Below are positions 1-7,359 of a DNA stretch of 23,571 nt, in pieces. The notes beneath the pieces were generated by a model. It was not told where the DNA came from and ran no database searches. It saw only the letters and a program-made list of their open reading frames with translations. Origin of the DNA: Spirochaetales bacterium. Its GTDB lineage: Bacteria; Spirochaetota; Spirochaetia; SZUA-6; DRHE01. Positions within the stretch are counted from its first letter, which is position 1. The number at the start of each line of letters is the position of its first letter. The position numbers were made by a program, and so were the translations under genes. Location of the stretch: the NCBI GenBank assembly GCA_011049745.1, contig DRHE01000130.1, positions 1 through 23,571 on the forward strand. Reading direction: 5' to 3'.

Positions 1-2
1 AC

Positions 3-29
3 ACAGTTGTTACCGTAGAAAAGGTATAA
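3..29 (+). CDS. Possible C-terminal end of an upstream gene (partial)
   Basis: One frame reads TVVTVEKV followed by TAA at 27-29, twelve bases before the next start codon. A short Val/Lys-rich tail like this is common at the C-terminus of molybdopterin oxidoreductases, and the following gene encodes a chaperone for such enzymes. Eight codons are too few to prove a gene; the call rests on spacing and context. Confidence 0.25.
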   Translation, partial: TVVTVEKV

Positions 30-40
30 AACTAACCATT

Positions 41-685
41 ATGCTCTATGGGGAAATTGCTGGTATCGCTGAAAAGAGAATTAACATCTATGGTTTGCTC
101 TCTCTTGTCTATTTGCACGAACCAACTGAGAAATTAGTTAGTATATTGAGGAGAAAGGATATTAAATATGCTCTGAGCGAGGGGGGGATAAATCTGGATC
201 TACCAGTAAATAGCGAGAGGTGCGATATATTATTGGATGAATTGGCAGTTGAGTACACTTGCTTATTCCTCGGTCCGGGTAAACATATCTCTCCGTACGA
301 GTCTGTATGGCATAATGATCATGGTATGCTCTGGGGTAAGACAACAAGTGAGGTAAAAACTTTTATCGAATCCCTTGGTTTAGAATACCGCGCCGATTGG
401 TCGGGTTTGCCTGACCATATCGGTGTGGAATTAGAACTCATGCACAGGTTAACTTCACGAGAAAAAGAAGCGTGGGAACAACAAAACAAAAAAACAGCAT
501 ATCTTTGTTTGGAAATCGAAAAAAGGTTTATCGAGGAGCATGTAATTCAATGGGTACCGGCGTTTTGCCAAAAAGTAATCGAAGAATCATCTCTGAATTT
601 TTACAGACAGCTGGCCCTATTGACGAAGCAATTCATCGAGTTCGACAGAGGGCAGATAAAAGCTCTACTCACGGAGGGAGAATGA
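41..685 (+). CDS. TorD/DmsD-family molybdoenzyme maturation chaperone
   Basis: The 214-residue product fits the cytoplasmic TorD/DmsD/NarJ-type chaperones, all-helical proteins of about 200 residues that bind the catalytic subunit of a DMSO-reductase-family enzyme and aid cofactor insertion. Visible family signatures are EYTCLFLGPGKHISPYESVW (about residues 71-90), LPDHIGVELELMHRL (about 123-137) and a late HVIQWVPAFC segment (about 167-176). No signal peptide or membrane segment is seen. The ribosome-binding site is weak (AAAAGG, rather far upstream), so translation may depend on the upstream gene. No molybdoenzyme catalytic subunit is present in the window, so the client probably lies just upstream; a formate dehydrogenase would suit the FdhB-like protein at 11320. 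The family call is firm; the client is inferred. Confidence 0.85.
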   Translation: MLYGEIAGIAEKRINIYGLLSLVYLHEPTEKLVSILRRKDIKYALSEGGINLDLPVNSERCDILLDELAVEYTCLFLGPGKHISPYESVWHNDHGMLWGKTTSEVKTFIESLGLEYRADWSGLPDHIGVELELMHRLTSREKEAWEQQNKKTAYLCLEIEKRFIEEHVIQWVPAFCQKVIEESSLNFYRQLALLTKQFIEFDRGQIKALLTEGE

Positions 686-711
686 TCGTCCCAGGCTCTG
701 TAAAACACTGA
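682..711 (+). other. Nine-codon ORF behind a strong ribosome-binding site
   Basis: ACGGAGGGAGA immediately precedes an ATG that overlaps the chaperone stop codon (ATGA), the usual layout of a translationally coupled next gene. The frame encodes only MIVPGSVKH before TGA. It may be a leader peptide, the stub of a decayed gene, or chance. No longer gene continues in any frame up to 1083. Confidence 0.25.
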
Positions 712-741
712 TGGACATGCTCATTTATTAGATCCGTATTA

Positions 742-770
742 TTGACACAGGCAGTCTCCTATTGTAACCT
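742..770 (+). promoter_or_regulatory. Weak sigma-70-like promoter candidate
   Basis: A perfect TTGACA lies at 742-747. The best -10 at 17-bp spacing is TAACCT (765-770), which matches TATAAT at only three positions. It would read into the hairpin region upstream of the hdr genes. Weak evidence. Confidence 0.2.
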
Positions 771-805
771 TCGGCTTGGGCGGTCCCGGCCGGGCGCCCC
801 CGAAG
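769..805. other. GC-rich hairpin in intergenic region
   Basis: CTTCGG (769-774) pairs with CCGAAG (800-805), GGGCG (778-782) with CGCCC (795-799), and CCC (785-787) with GGG (792-794) around a GGCC loop. It stands out as a GC island in AT-rich intergenic DNA. No T-run follows, so it is not a standard intrinsic terminator. It could be an attenuator, a small structured RNA, or part of a dispersed repeat. Confidence 0.5.
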
Positions 806-815
806 CAACTCAGTA

Positions 816-903
816 TTTTGCTGAAAATCTTGCCAACGCTAAAACTGTTTAGCCGAATCCCTTCGGGATTTGTCATTGCTAAAAAACAAGATTTTCAGTA
901 AAA
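816..903. repeat. Long inverted repeat with nested hairpin
   Basis: CTGAAAATCTTG (821-832) is perfectly inverted as CAAGATTTTCAG (887-898). The stem extends outward through TTTTG/TAAAA (816-820 with 899-903) to about 17 pairs including one G-U. Inside lies a second stem, AATCCC (856-861) with GGGATT (865-870). It has no terminator T-tract. A structured leader RNA or a small palindromic/MITE-like element are both possible. Confidence 0.5.
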
Positions 904-969
904 ATTGTATATATTACAGGTTTAGTAAAGTCAATAATTATTTTAAAAAAAAAGCTTGATAGTTTTTCA

Positions 970-1009
970 TTTGTATGTTACAAATTGAATAATATATGTT
1001 ACAAATTGA
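970..1009. promoter_or_regulatory. Putative operator: direct repeat with palindrome upstream of hdrC
   Basis: TATGTTACAAATTGA occurs at 974-988 and again at 995-1009, exactly 21 bp apart, about two helical turns. The first copy lies within a perfect palindrome, TTTGTA-TGT-TACAAA (970-984). A related TTGTATATATTACAG lies at 905-919. Spaced TGTA/TACA half-sites of this kind are typical of dimeric repressors or activators. Its position ahead of the first hdr gene suggests control of the whole operon. The regulator is not identifiable here. Confidence 0.45.
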
Positions 1010-1082
1010 TTAATCGCGGGGAAAGGGGATTTATACTTCATCCGTGTCCTCGGGCTTAGGGCCACCGTCTGTGAACGGATAG

Positions 1083-1667
1083 ATGAACTTTCCGACAGAT
1101 TGGAGAATTTGCGCATTGAAATGGTTAATTGATTCGGATACCTCAAAATTGGAATTTGTCCGTGAGGTAGAGGAAGAAAGTGGAATAAAAATTTTTGCGT
1201 GTTATCAATGTAGTAAATGTTCAGCCGGTTGTCCCATTGCCTTTGAAATGGACTATTTGCCAAATCAGATTATCAGAATGGCTCAGTTGGGTATGAAAGA
1301 GCGAGTTCTTGCCAGTCGAACTATTTGGCTATGTGCTGGATGTGAGACCTGCACGACACGCTGCCCGCGAGAGGTGGATCTAGCCGCAGTTATGGATGCT
1401 TTACGGATCATCGCTCTACGAGAGAAAGTTAAACCATCCGAGAGAGATGTCCAGCTTTTTAACAAAATATTTTTAAGTACTGTGAGAAAGTATGGTCGTG
1501 TGTTTGAAGGGGAAATGATCGGCAGATTTAATATAAGCAGTGGGCATCTTTTCAAAGACATTTTTAAGGCGCCAAAGCTGCTTAAACGAGGAAGACTGAA
1601 AATATTTCCCGCTTTAACCGATGTAAAAAAAATGAAGGATATATTTAAAGGAACGGAAGATATTTAA
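1083..1667 (+). CDS. hdrC: Heterodisulfide reductase subunit C-like Fe-S protein (HdrC1)
   Basis: The product carries the two cubane [4Fe-4S] motifs of HdrC: CYQCSKCSAGCP (Cys 40, 43, 46, 50) and CAGCETCTTRCP (Cys 84, 87, 90, 94). HdrC relays electrons from HdrA to the catalytic subunit HdrB, which is encoded next. The start is uncertain. ATG 1083 gives 194 residues with a poor ribosome-binding site; an in-frame TTG at 1116, with GGAG at 1102-1105, gives 183 residues and an N-terminus (KWLIDSDTSKLEFVREVEEE) closer to the family. The tail after residue 110 is basic and unremarkable. It is the first gene of the main operon. A role in reducing a disulfide or another acceptor through HdrB is inferred from the family. 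Confidence 0.9.
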   Translation: MNFPTDWRICALKWLIDSDTSKLEFVREVEEESGIKIFACYQCSKCSAGCPIAFEMDYLPNQIIRMAQLGMKERVLASRTIWLCAGCETCTTRCPREVDLAAVMDALRIIALREKVKPSERDVQLFNKIFLSTVRKYGRVFEGEMIGRFNISSGHLFKDIFKAPKLLKRGRLKIFPALTDVKKMKDIFKGTEDI

Positions 1668-1709
1668 TCAATACGCTGGGTTGTCAACTACCAATAAGGA
1701 AGGTGTGAC

Positions 1710-2576
1710 ATGAAATACGCCTATTTCCCCGGATGCTCCCTCCATTCAACAGCCCTTGATTACGATGAGTCAGCCAGGGCTGTCGCTAAGGCTCTTGATG
1801 TAGAACTTGTTGAGGTACCTGATTGGACCTGCTGTGGTGCCTCTCCTGCCCATGTAACCAATACATTTTTATCACTTTCGTTGCCATTAAAGAATCTACA
1901 GTCGGCTGAAAAAATTAGTAGACAAATGGTAGTTTTTTGTGCCGCTTGCTACAGCCGGTTCAAATTTGCCGAAAAGAGTTTGGCAGAAAATCAAATAAAA
2001 GAGAAAATAAAAAAAATAATCAACCTTGAAGATATTCCTGAGGTTAAGACACGGCATTTTTTGGATATTCTGATAAACGAAATCGGGCTCGAAAATGTTC
2101 AAAACCGGAAGAAACAGGATCTTAAGGGCATAAAAGTAGCCTGTTACTATGGATGCCTCCTTATTCGCCCCCCTAAGGTAGCAGAATTCGACGATCCGGA
2201 ACAACCTTCTTGCTTAGATAATCTAGTTGAGATATTGGGGGCTGTACCGGTTTCCTGGCCATATAAAAATGAGTGCTGCGGCGCCTCGCTCAGTTTAAGC
2301 CGCACTGATATCGTTCTAAAACTGACCAATGATATTTTGCAGGATGCCTCTGAAGCGGGAGCAGAGTGTCTGGTAGTCGCCTGTCCCCTCTGTCAGGCGA
2401 ATCTAGAGTTGAGACAGAAGGATATCAATAAGAAATACAGAAAAGATTTCTCACTGCCTGTTTTCTATTTTACTCAATTACTCGGATTAGCTCTCGGAAT
2501 AGATAAGAAGAGCTTGGGACTTCACCGGGCAATGGTTTCAGGTGATTTTCTTCTGAAAGAGAAAGGAATAGCATAA
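1710..2576 (+). CDS. hdrB: Heterodisulfide reductase subunit B-like protein (HdrB), two CCG domains
   Basis: The 288-residue product has two complete cysteine-rich CCG domains, which in HdrB each bind a noncubane [4Fe-4S] cluster at the site of disulfide reduction. Domain 1 uses Cys 9, the Cys 41-42 pair (CCGASPAH) and CAAC (77, 80). Domain 2 uses CYYGC (145, 149), the Cys 189-190 pair (CCGASLSLSR) and CPLC (225, 228). The length is normal for the family. ATG 1710 follows a strong AAGGAAGGTG ribosome-binding site. It sits between hdrC and hdrA, and its stop codon abuts the hdrA ATG. In bacteria the physiological substrate of such HdrB proteins is usually unknown, because CoM-S-S-CoB is absent. 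It is the only HdrB in the window. Confidence 0.93.
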   Translation: MKYAYFPGCSLHSTALDYDESARAVAKALDVELVEVPDWTCCGASPAHVTNTFLSLSLPLKNLQSAEKISRQMVVFCAACYSRFKFAEKSLAENQIKEKIKKIINLEDIPEVKTRHFLDILINEIGLENVQNRKKQDLKGIKVACYYGCLLIRPPKVAEFDDPEQPSCLDNLVEILGAVPVSWPYKNECCGASLSLSRTDIVLKLTNDILQDASEAGAECLVVACPLCQANLELRQKDINKKYRKDFSLPVFYFTQLLGLALGIDKKSLGLHRAMVSGDFLLKEKGIA

Positions 2577-4589
2577 ATGCTTGTCGTAGATCAATTACCG
2601 AAGACTGAGCTTCAGGAAATTCCTTTCAAAACCAAAATTCCCCGCATAGGAGTTTTTATCTGCCACTGTGGGATAAATATTGCGGGCGTGGTAGATGTAG
2701 AAAAAGTAGCTTCCGAATTCGCTAAGATACCGGGTGTGGTACATTCGATCGATTACAAATATATGTGTTCAAATCCCGGTCAGGAATTGATCACCACGAC
2801 TATTAAGGAGAAAAAGCTGAACGGCGTCATTGTGGCCGCCTGTTCTCCCAGAATGCATGAAACCACCTTTCGAAATGCCGCGCTAAAAGCCGGGCTGAAT
2901 CCTTATCGGGTGGAGATTGCCAATATTCGTGAACAGTGTTCCTGGGTTCATCAAAACGAAAAAGAAAAAGCCACCGAAAAAGCCATTCAGATCATTTACT
3001 CCATCCTGGAAAAGGTAAGAGAGGATCAGACTCTGGAAGCTTCTCATTCTGATGTAGAGAAAAAAGCTCTGGTTATTGGCGCCGGTATAGCGGGAATACA
3101 GGCCGCTCTGGATATTGCTCAAGCGGGCTATCCGGTAATTTTGGTCGAGAAGGAATCCTGCATCGGCGGCCACATGACTAAGCTTGCCGAAACATTCCCA
3201 ACGCTCGATTGTGCTGCCTGTATTCTCACCCCTCGCACAGTTGAAGTGTCTCAAACTCCAAAGATAAAACTCTATACCTACTCAGAAATCGAAGAGATAT
3301 CAGGGCTGGTAGGGGATTTCAGGGTTAAGATAAGAAGGAAGGCGCGGTCCGTAATAGAGGAAAGATGTACCGGCTGTGGAATCTGTCAGGAAAAATGCCC
3401 CAAGAAAAATATCCCCAGTGAACACGAAGAGGGGATGGGCACGAGAAAAGCCATCTATATCTCCTTTCCCCAGGCTGTGCCTAATATCCCGGTCATTGAT
3501 AGAGAGAGCTGCATCTTTTATAAGACAGGCAAATGTAAAGTCTGTCAGAAGTTCTGCGAACCGGAAGCAATTGATTTTGAACAGCAGGACGAAATAATCG
3601 AAGAAAAAGTAGGAGCAATAGTTGTAGCCACTGGATTCAAACAGCTGGGAAAAGATCTCTATGGCGAATATGGTTATGGCAAATATAAAGATGTCATTAA
3701 TAGTATACAGTTCGAAAGGCTACAGTCTGCATCCGGCCCCACTTTGGGAGAAATAAGAAGACCTTCAGATGGCAAGATCCCTAAGATAGTGGTCTTCATA
3801 CAATGTGTTGGCTCACGAGATCGCTCCAAAGGCATCCCTTACTGTTCCAGCATCTGCTGCATGTACACGGCAAAGCACTCAATGCTCTATAAACATAAAG
3901 TCCATGACGGTCAGGCTTATGTCTTTTATATCGATGTTCGTGCGGCGGGGAAAGGATACGAAGAATTTTGGGCCAGAGCAGTAGAAGAAGAAGGAGCAAT
4001 ATATCTCCGCGGTAGAGTGTCGAGGTTATTTGAAAAAGATGGAAAGATCGTAGTTCGCGGGTCGGATACGCTATCCGGGACTCAAATAGAGATTGAGGCG
4101 GATATGGTAGTTTTGGCTTCTGCCATTTGTGCTCATCCTTCAGCAATTGAGCTGGCTAAAAAACTACGAATTCCATACGATCAATATGGATTCTTTACTG
4201 AGGCGCATCCAAAATTACGACCGGTTGAGACGACCACTATGGGGCTTTTCCTGGCAGGCGCCTGCCAGGCACCTAAAGACATCCCGACTACGGTTGCCCA
4301 GGCCTCAGCTGCCGCTTCTAAGGTTTTAGGGCTCTTGTCCCAGGAAAAACTGAGTCACGATCCAATCACCGCTGTTATTGACGATGAGATTTGCAGTGGT
4401 TGCGGGCTTTGTGTAGAAGCCTGTTTTTATGGGGCAAGAGAAATTGATGGAATTAAGCAAATTTCTACTGTCAAAGAAGTGCTCTGCGAGGGTTGTGGTG
4501 CCTGTACGGTAGCCTGTCCAAACGGAGCGACACAGCTTAAGAATTTTACAAAAGAACAAATTCTTTCAATGGTGGACGTAATGCTATGA
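2577..4589 (+). CDS. hdrA: Heterodisulfide reductase subunit A-like flavoprotein (HdrA1), single FAD domain
   Basis: The 670-residue product is a standard-length HdrA, the FAD- and Fe-S-containing hub where electrons bifurcate. In order it has an N-terminal HdrA domain (VFICHCGINIAGVVD, about 26-40; MCSNPGQELI, about 63-72), a thioredoxin-reductase-like FAD fold (ALVIGAGIAGIQAALDIAQ, about 164-182), an inserted ferredoxin motif CTGCGICQEKCP (Cys 264, 267, 270, 274), a further cluster around Cys 312-327, and two C-terminal ferredoxin motifs (Cys 606-616 and 637-647). The start codon abuts the hdrB stop, and the gene overlaps the next by 4 bp (ATGA), so hdrCBA are probably translated as a unit. 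Unlike the other HdrA-type products here it has a single flavin fold. Direction of electron flow is not evident from sequence. Confidence 0.93.
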   Translation: MLVVDQLPKTELQEIPFKTKIPRIGVFICHCGINIAGVVDVEKVASEFAKIPGVVHSIDYKYMCSNPGQELITTTIKEKKLNGVIVAACSPRMHETTFRNAALKAGLNPYRVEIANIREQCSWVHQNEKEKATEKAIQIIYSILEKVREDQTLEASHSDVEKKALVIGAGIAGIQAALDIAQAGYPVILVEKESCIGGHMTKLAETFPTLDCAACILTPRTVEVSQTPKIKLYTYSEIEEISGLVGDFRVKIRRKARSVIEERCTGCGICQEKCPKKNIPSEHEEGMGTRKAIYISFPQAVPNIPVIDRESCIFYKTGKCKVCQKFCEPEAIDFEQQDEIIEEKVGAIVVATGFKQLGKDLYGEYGYGKYKDVINSIQFERLQSASGPTLGEIRRPSDGKIPKIVVFIQCVGSRDRSKGIPYCSSICCMYTAKHSMLYKHKVHDGQAYVFYIDVRAAGKGYEEFWARAVEEEGAIYLRGRVSRLFEKDGKIVVRGSDTLSGTQIEIEADMVVLASAICAHPSAIELAKKLRIPYDQYGFFTEAHPKLRPVETTTMGLFLAGACQAPKDIPTTVAQASAAASKVLGLLSQEKLSHDPITAVIDDEICSGCGLCVEACFYGAREIDGIKQISTVKEVLCEGCGACTVACPNGATQLKNFTKEQILSMVDVML

Positions 4590-5467
4590 ACGGGTCTGAA
4601 AAAATTGGCGCGGTGGCAGTTATTGGTGGGGGAATCGCCGGTATTCAAGCATCCTTAGATTTGGCGGAGATGGGCCTTAAGGTCTATCTGGTAGAAGAAA
4701 AGCCTTCAATCGGTGGAGTAATGGCTCAGCTGGACAAAACATTTCCCACTAACGACTGTGCGATGTGTCTTCTTTCACCAAAGCTTGTGGATATTGGCAG
4801 GCATCCCAATATCCAATTGATTACCTACTCCGAACTGGAAAAGATAGATGGCGAGCCGGGCAATTTTGCCGTTACCGTGAAGAGGAAGCCAAGGTTTGTA
4901 GATGAAGAAAAATGTACGGGCTGCGGTGAGTGTGTCAATGCGTGTCCGGTAAGGAATATCCCCTATTTAGAGGAAAGAGAAGCAGAAGAAATAGAATTTG
5001 AAGAAGAAGATAAAGAAAGAATCACCAGGATTCTAGATGAAAACAAACCAAGAGTAGAATCTCTGCTGCCCATCTTACAGGATATTAATGCAGAGTATCG
5101 CTATTTGCCTGAGCAGATGCTCAAGTACGTAGCGGGCAAGCTAAATGTCCCCCTGAGTCAAGTATATAATATAGCCACTTTCTATAATACCTTTAGTCTT
5201 GTCCCCAGAGGGGAAAATGTCATCAGTGTTTGCCTTGGTACAGCCTGCCATGTAAAGGGCGCTCAGAATATTTTAGAAAGTTTTGAACGTAATTTGGGAA
5301 TTAAAGCTGGTGAAACTACTTCTGATCAAACGTTTAGTCTAGAGGCAGTACACTGTTTAGGCTGTTGTGGACTTGCTCCTGTGGTCACGGTTAATAAAGA
5401 TCTTTACGGCAAAATAAACCAGGCGCGAACCCCAAGAATAATTGAAAAATACAAATGCGAGAAGTGA
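4586..5467 (+). CDS. Fusion: N-terminal half of an HdrA flavin domain + NuoE-like [2Fe-2S] subunit
   Basis: Residues 1 to about 125 are the start of an HdrA flavin domain: the FAD dinucleotide loop GGGIAGIQASLDLAEMG (about 14-30), MAQLDKTFPTNDCAMC (46-61) and one ferredoxin motif CTGCGECVNACP (Cys 110, 113, 116, 120). The HdrA part then stops, and from about residue 137 the protein is NuoE/HndA-like, with thioredoxin-fold helices and the [2Fe-2S] ligands Cys 216, 221, 257 and 261. There is no frameshift; the join is in frame through an acidic linker. The closest match for the HdrA part in this window is the N-terminus of the double HdrA at 14027. The rest of that HdrA fold is found downstream in the product at 7360. 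The gene overlaps hdrA1 by 4 bp and lies directly upstream of nuoF, the normal partner of NuoE. Alone, the half-domain probably cannot bind FAD. Confidence 0.88.
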   Translation: MNGSEKIGAVAVIGGGIAGIQASLDLAEMGLKVYLVEEKPSIGGVMAQLDKTFPTNDCAMCLLSPKLVDIGRHPNIQLITYSELEKIDGEPGNFAVTVKRKPRFVDEEKCTGCGECVNACPVRNIPYLEEREAEEIEFEEEDKERITRILDENKPRVESLLPILQDINAEYRYLPEQMLKYVAGKLNVPLSQVYNIATFYNTFSLVPRGENVISVCLGTACHVKGAQNILESFERNLGIKAGETTSDQTFSLEAVHCLGCCGLAPVVTVNKDLYGKINQARTPRIIEKYKCEK

Positions 5468-5471
5468 AAAA

Positions 5472-5564
5472 ATGGTTAAAATAAAACCAGAGGATTTGGA
5501 TGAAATTAGTGAAAGAATAAGAGAGTCTCATAGGAGAGTTATGTGGCCTATAGAACTCATCTAA
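5472..5564 (+). pseudogene. Out-of-frame N-terminal segment of nuoF
   Basis: An ATG four bases after the preceding stop opens a 30-codon frame beginning MVKIKPEDLDEISERIRESH. This resembles the N-terminal helix (…PEDL…) of NuoF/HndC-type proteins that precedes the YRTH-x-MVCAGTGC segment. That segment continues in another frame from 5543. A single missing base near 5541-5545 (GTTATGTGG) would explain the break: re-reading one G restores …RRVMVAYRTHLMVCAGTGC. Either a real frameshift mutation or a sequence error is likely. No slippery heptamer for programmed frameshifting is visible. Confidence 0.55.
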
Positions 5565-7333
5565 TGGTTTGCGCAGGAACTGGTTGTGTCTCAAATAAAT
5601 CTTTTAAGATAAAGAAAGTTTTGGAAAGAGAAATCATAAAGCACGATCTTCAGAATGAGGTCCAGATCGTAATGACGGGGTGTAATGGATTTTGTGCTCA
5701 GGGACCGATAATGGTGGTCCAGCCAGATGGAATTTTTTATCAGATGCTTACCGAAGAAGATATTCCATATCTCGTAGAGGAACATTTCCTAAAGGGGAGA
5801 GCGGTAGAAAAATTGATGTATACCACACCGGAAGAAAAGTTTCCGGTACCGAAAATGAGCGATATTGGTTTTTTCTCCAAACAACAATTAATTACTTTGA
5901 GAAATCGCGGATTGATAGATCCTGAGAAAATCGATGAATATATTGCCCGAGATGGATACAGAGCACTGGCAAAGGCACTTACCTCCATGACTCCGGAAGG
6001 GATAATACAGGAGATCAAGGATTCTGGTTTAAGGGGAAGAGGGGGAGGTGGTTTTCCCACTGGCAGAAAATGGGAAAGTTGTAGAAAAGCCCCTGGAGAT
6101 ATTAAATACATTATCTGCAATGCAGATGAGGGAGACCCTGGTGCTTTTATGGATCGTAGTATTCTTGAATCTGATTCACATTCGGTTTTGGAAGGAATGA
6201 TTATTGGAGCAAGAGCAATCGGATCAAAGCAGGGATATATATATATACGGACTGAATATCCTATCGCCTTGGAAAGATTGAATATCGCACTTAATCAGGC
6301 AAGGGACTATGGTCTTTTGGGAGAAAATATATTAGGCACTGGGTTCAATTTTGCTATTGAAGTATTTAGGGGAGCTGGTGCATTCGTCTGTGGTGAGTCC
6401 AGTGCATTAAGGGCATCGATTGAAGGCAAAGTACCTGAACCTGTTTCTAAGGTAATTCATGCTACCGAAAAAGGTTTATGGGATAAGCCGACTGTACTTA
6501 ATAATGTGGAGACATTAGCTAATATTCCTCAGATAATTAGTAGAGGCGCTAAATGGTTCTCTAGCATAGGAACAGAAACCAGTAAAGGAACAAAAGTATT
6601 TTCTCTTGTTGGCAAAGTAAAAAATACTGGACTTGTAGAAGTTCCTATGGGTATCACTCTTCGCGAAATTATTTATGATATTGGCGGCGGAACTCCTAAT
6701 AGTAAAAAGGCGAAAGCTGTGCAAACAGGTGGACCTTCAGGCGGTTGCATTCCAGAAAGGTTATTTGATACACCGGTAGACTTTGACCAACTAACCAAAC
6801 TTGGCTCTATGATGGGCTCTGGTGGAATGATTATTCTGGATGAAGATACCTGTATGGTTGATATAGCAAAATATTTTCTTGATTTCTTAAGGGGTGAATC
6901 TTGTGGGAAGTGTACTTCCTGTCGAGAAGGGATTGAAGTAATGTATCAGATTTTAAAAAATATATGTGAAGGTAAAGGGAAAGAAGATGATATCCAATTA
7001 CTTGATGAGCTATGTCAAGCAATAAAGGATGGTTCTCTATGTGCTTTAGGAGGAACCGCTCCCAATCCTGTTTTGAGTACTATTCGCTATTTTAAGAATG
7101 AATATGAAGCGCACATACAGGATAAGAAATGTCCGGCGGGTGTGTGCAAGGCATTGATCAAATATCTGATCGATGAGGAAAAATGCACCGGCTGTCTTCT
7201 ATGCTTAAAGAACTGTCCAGAGGAAGCAATTATCGGAGAGAGAAAAAAACCACATAAGATTATTGATGAAAAATGTATTAAATGCGGTGTTTGTATTGAA
7301 ATCTGCAGGTTTGAAGCAGTGCTGGTAGCATAG
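5543..7333 (+). CDS. nuoF: NuoF/HndC-like NAD(P)H-oxidising flavoprotein subunit with C-terminal ferredoxin domain
   Basis: From GTG 5543 the product has 596 residues. In order: a thioredoxin-like [2Fe-2S] domain (Cys 10, 15, 47, 51), the FMN/NADH domain with GLRGRGGGGFPTGRKW (162-177) and NADEGDPGAFMDR (193-205), an SLBB region, the [4Fe-4S] motif CGKCTSC…CALG (Cys 454, 457, 460, 500), and two C-terminal ferredoxin motifs (Cys 548-558 and 578-588). This is the layout of HndC/HydB-type subunits, which pass electrons from NAD(P)H via FMN. The usual GEET near the nucleotide site is GESS (284-287), and the following loop is also atypical. An AGGAGAG precedes the GTG closely, but the family N-terminus lies out of frame at 5472, so the true protein may be about 24 residues longer. 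Sampled lines run at about 32-40% GC, lower than the flanking hdrA sequence. Confidence 0.9.
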   Translation: MAYRTHLMVCAGTGCVSNKSFKIKKVLEREIIKHDLQNEVQIVMTGCNGFCAQGPIMVVQPDGIFYQMLTEEDIPYLVEEHFLKGRAVEKLMYTTPEEKFPVPKMSDIGFFSKQQLITLRNRGLIDPEKIDEYIARDGYRALAKALTSMTPEGIIQEIKDSGLRGRGGGGFPTGRKWESCRKAPGDIKYIICNADEGDPGAFMDRSILESDSHSVLEGMIIGARAIGSKQGYIYIRTEYPIALERLNIALNQARDYGLLGENILGTGFNFAIEVFRGAGAFVCGESSALRASIEGKVPEPVSKVIHATEKGLWDKPTVLNNVETLANIPQIISRGAKWFSSIGTETSKGTKVFSLVGKVKNTGLVEVPMGITLREIIYDIGGGTPNSKKAKAVQTGGPSGGCIPERLFDTPVDFDQLTKLGSMMGSGGMIILDEDTCMVDIAKYFLDFLRGESCGKCTSCREGIEVMYQILKNICEGKGKEDDIQLLDELCQAIKDGSLCALGGTAPNPVLSTIRYFKNEYEAHIQDKKCPAGVCKALIKYLIDEEKCTGCLLCLKNCPEEAIIGERKKPHKIIDEKCIKCGVCIEICRFEAVLVA

Positions 7334-7359
7334 AATGTTGACTGAGGAATGAGTGATTA

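Noticed and set aside
472..711. 79-codon + frame overlapping the chaperone gene
   Set aside because: It lies in another frame within a clear TorD-family gene, and its low-complexity product resembles nothing known.
3376..3597. 73-codon + frame inside hdrA1
   Set aside because: It overlaps the conserved ferredoxin region of hdrA1 in another frame; the product is arginine/serine-rich shadow sequence.
5530..5550. Programmed ribosomal frameshift in nuoF
   Set aside because: No X-XXY-YYZ slippery heptamer or following stem was found; a one-base deletion or sequence error explains it more simply.
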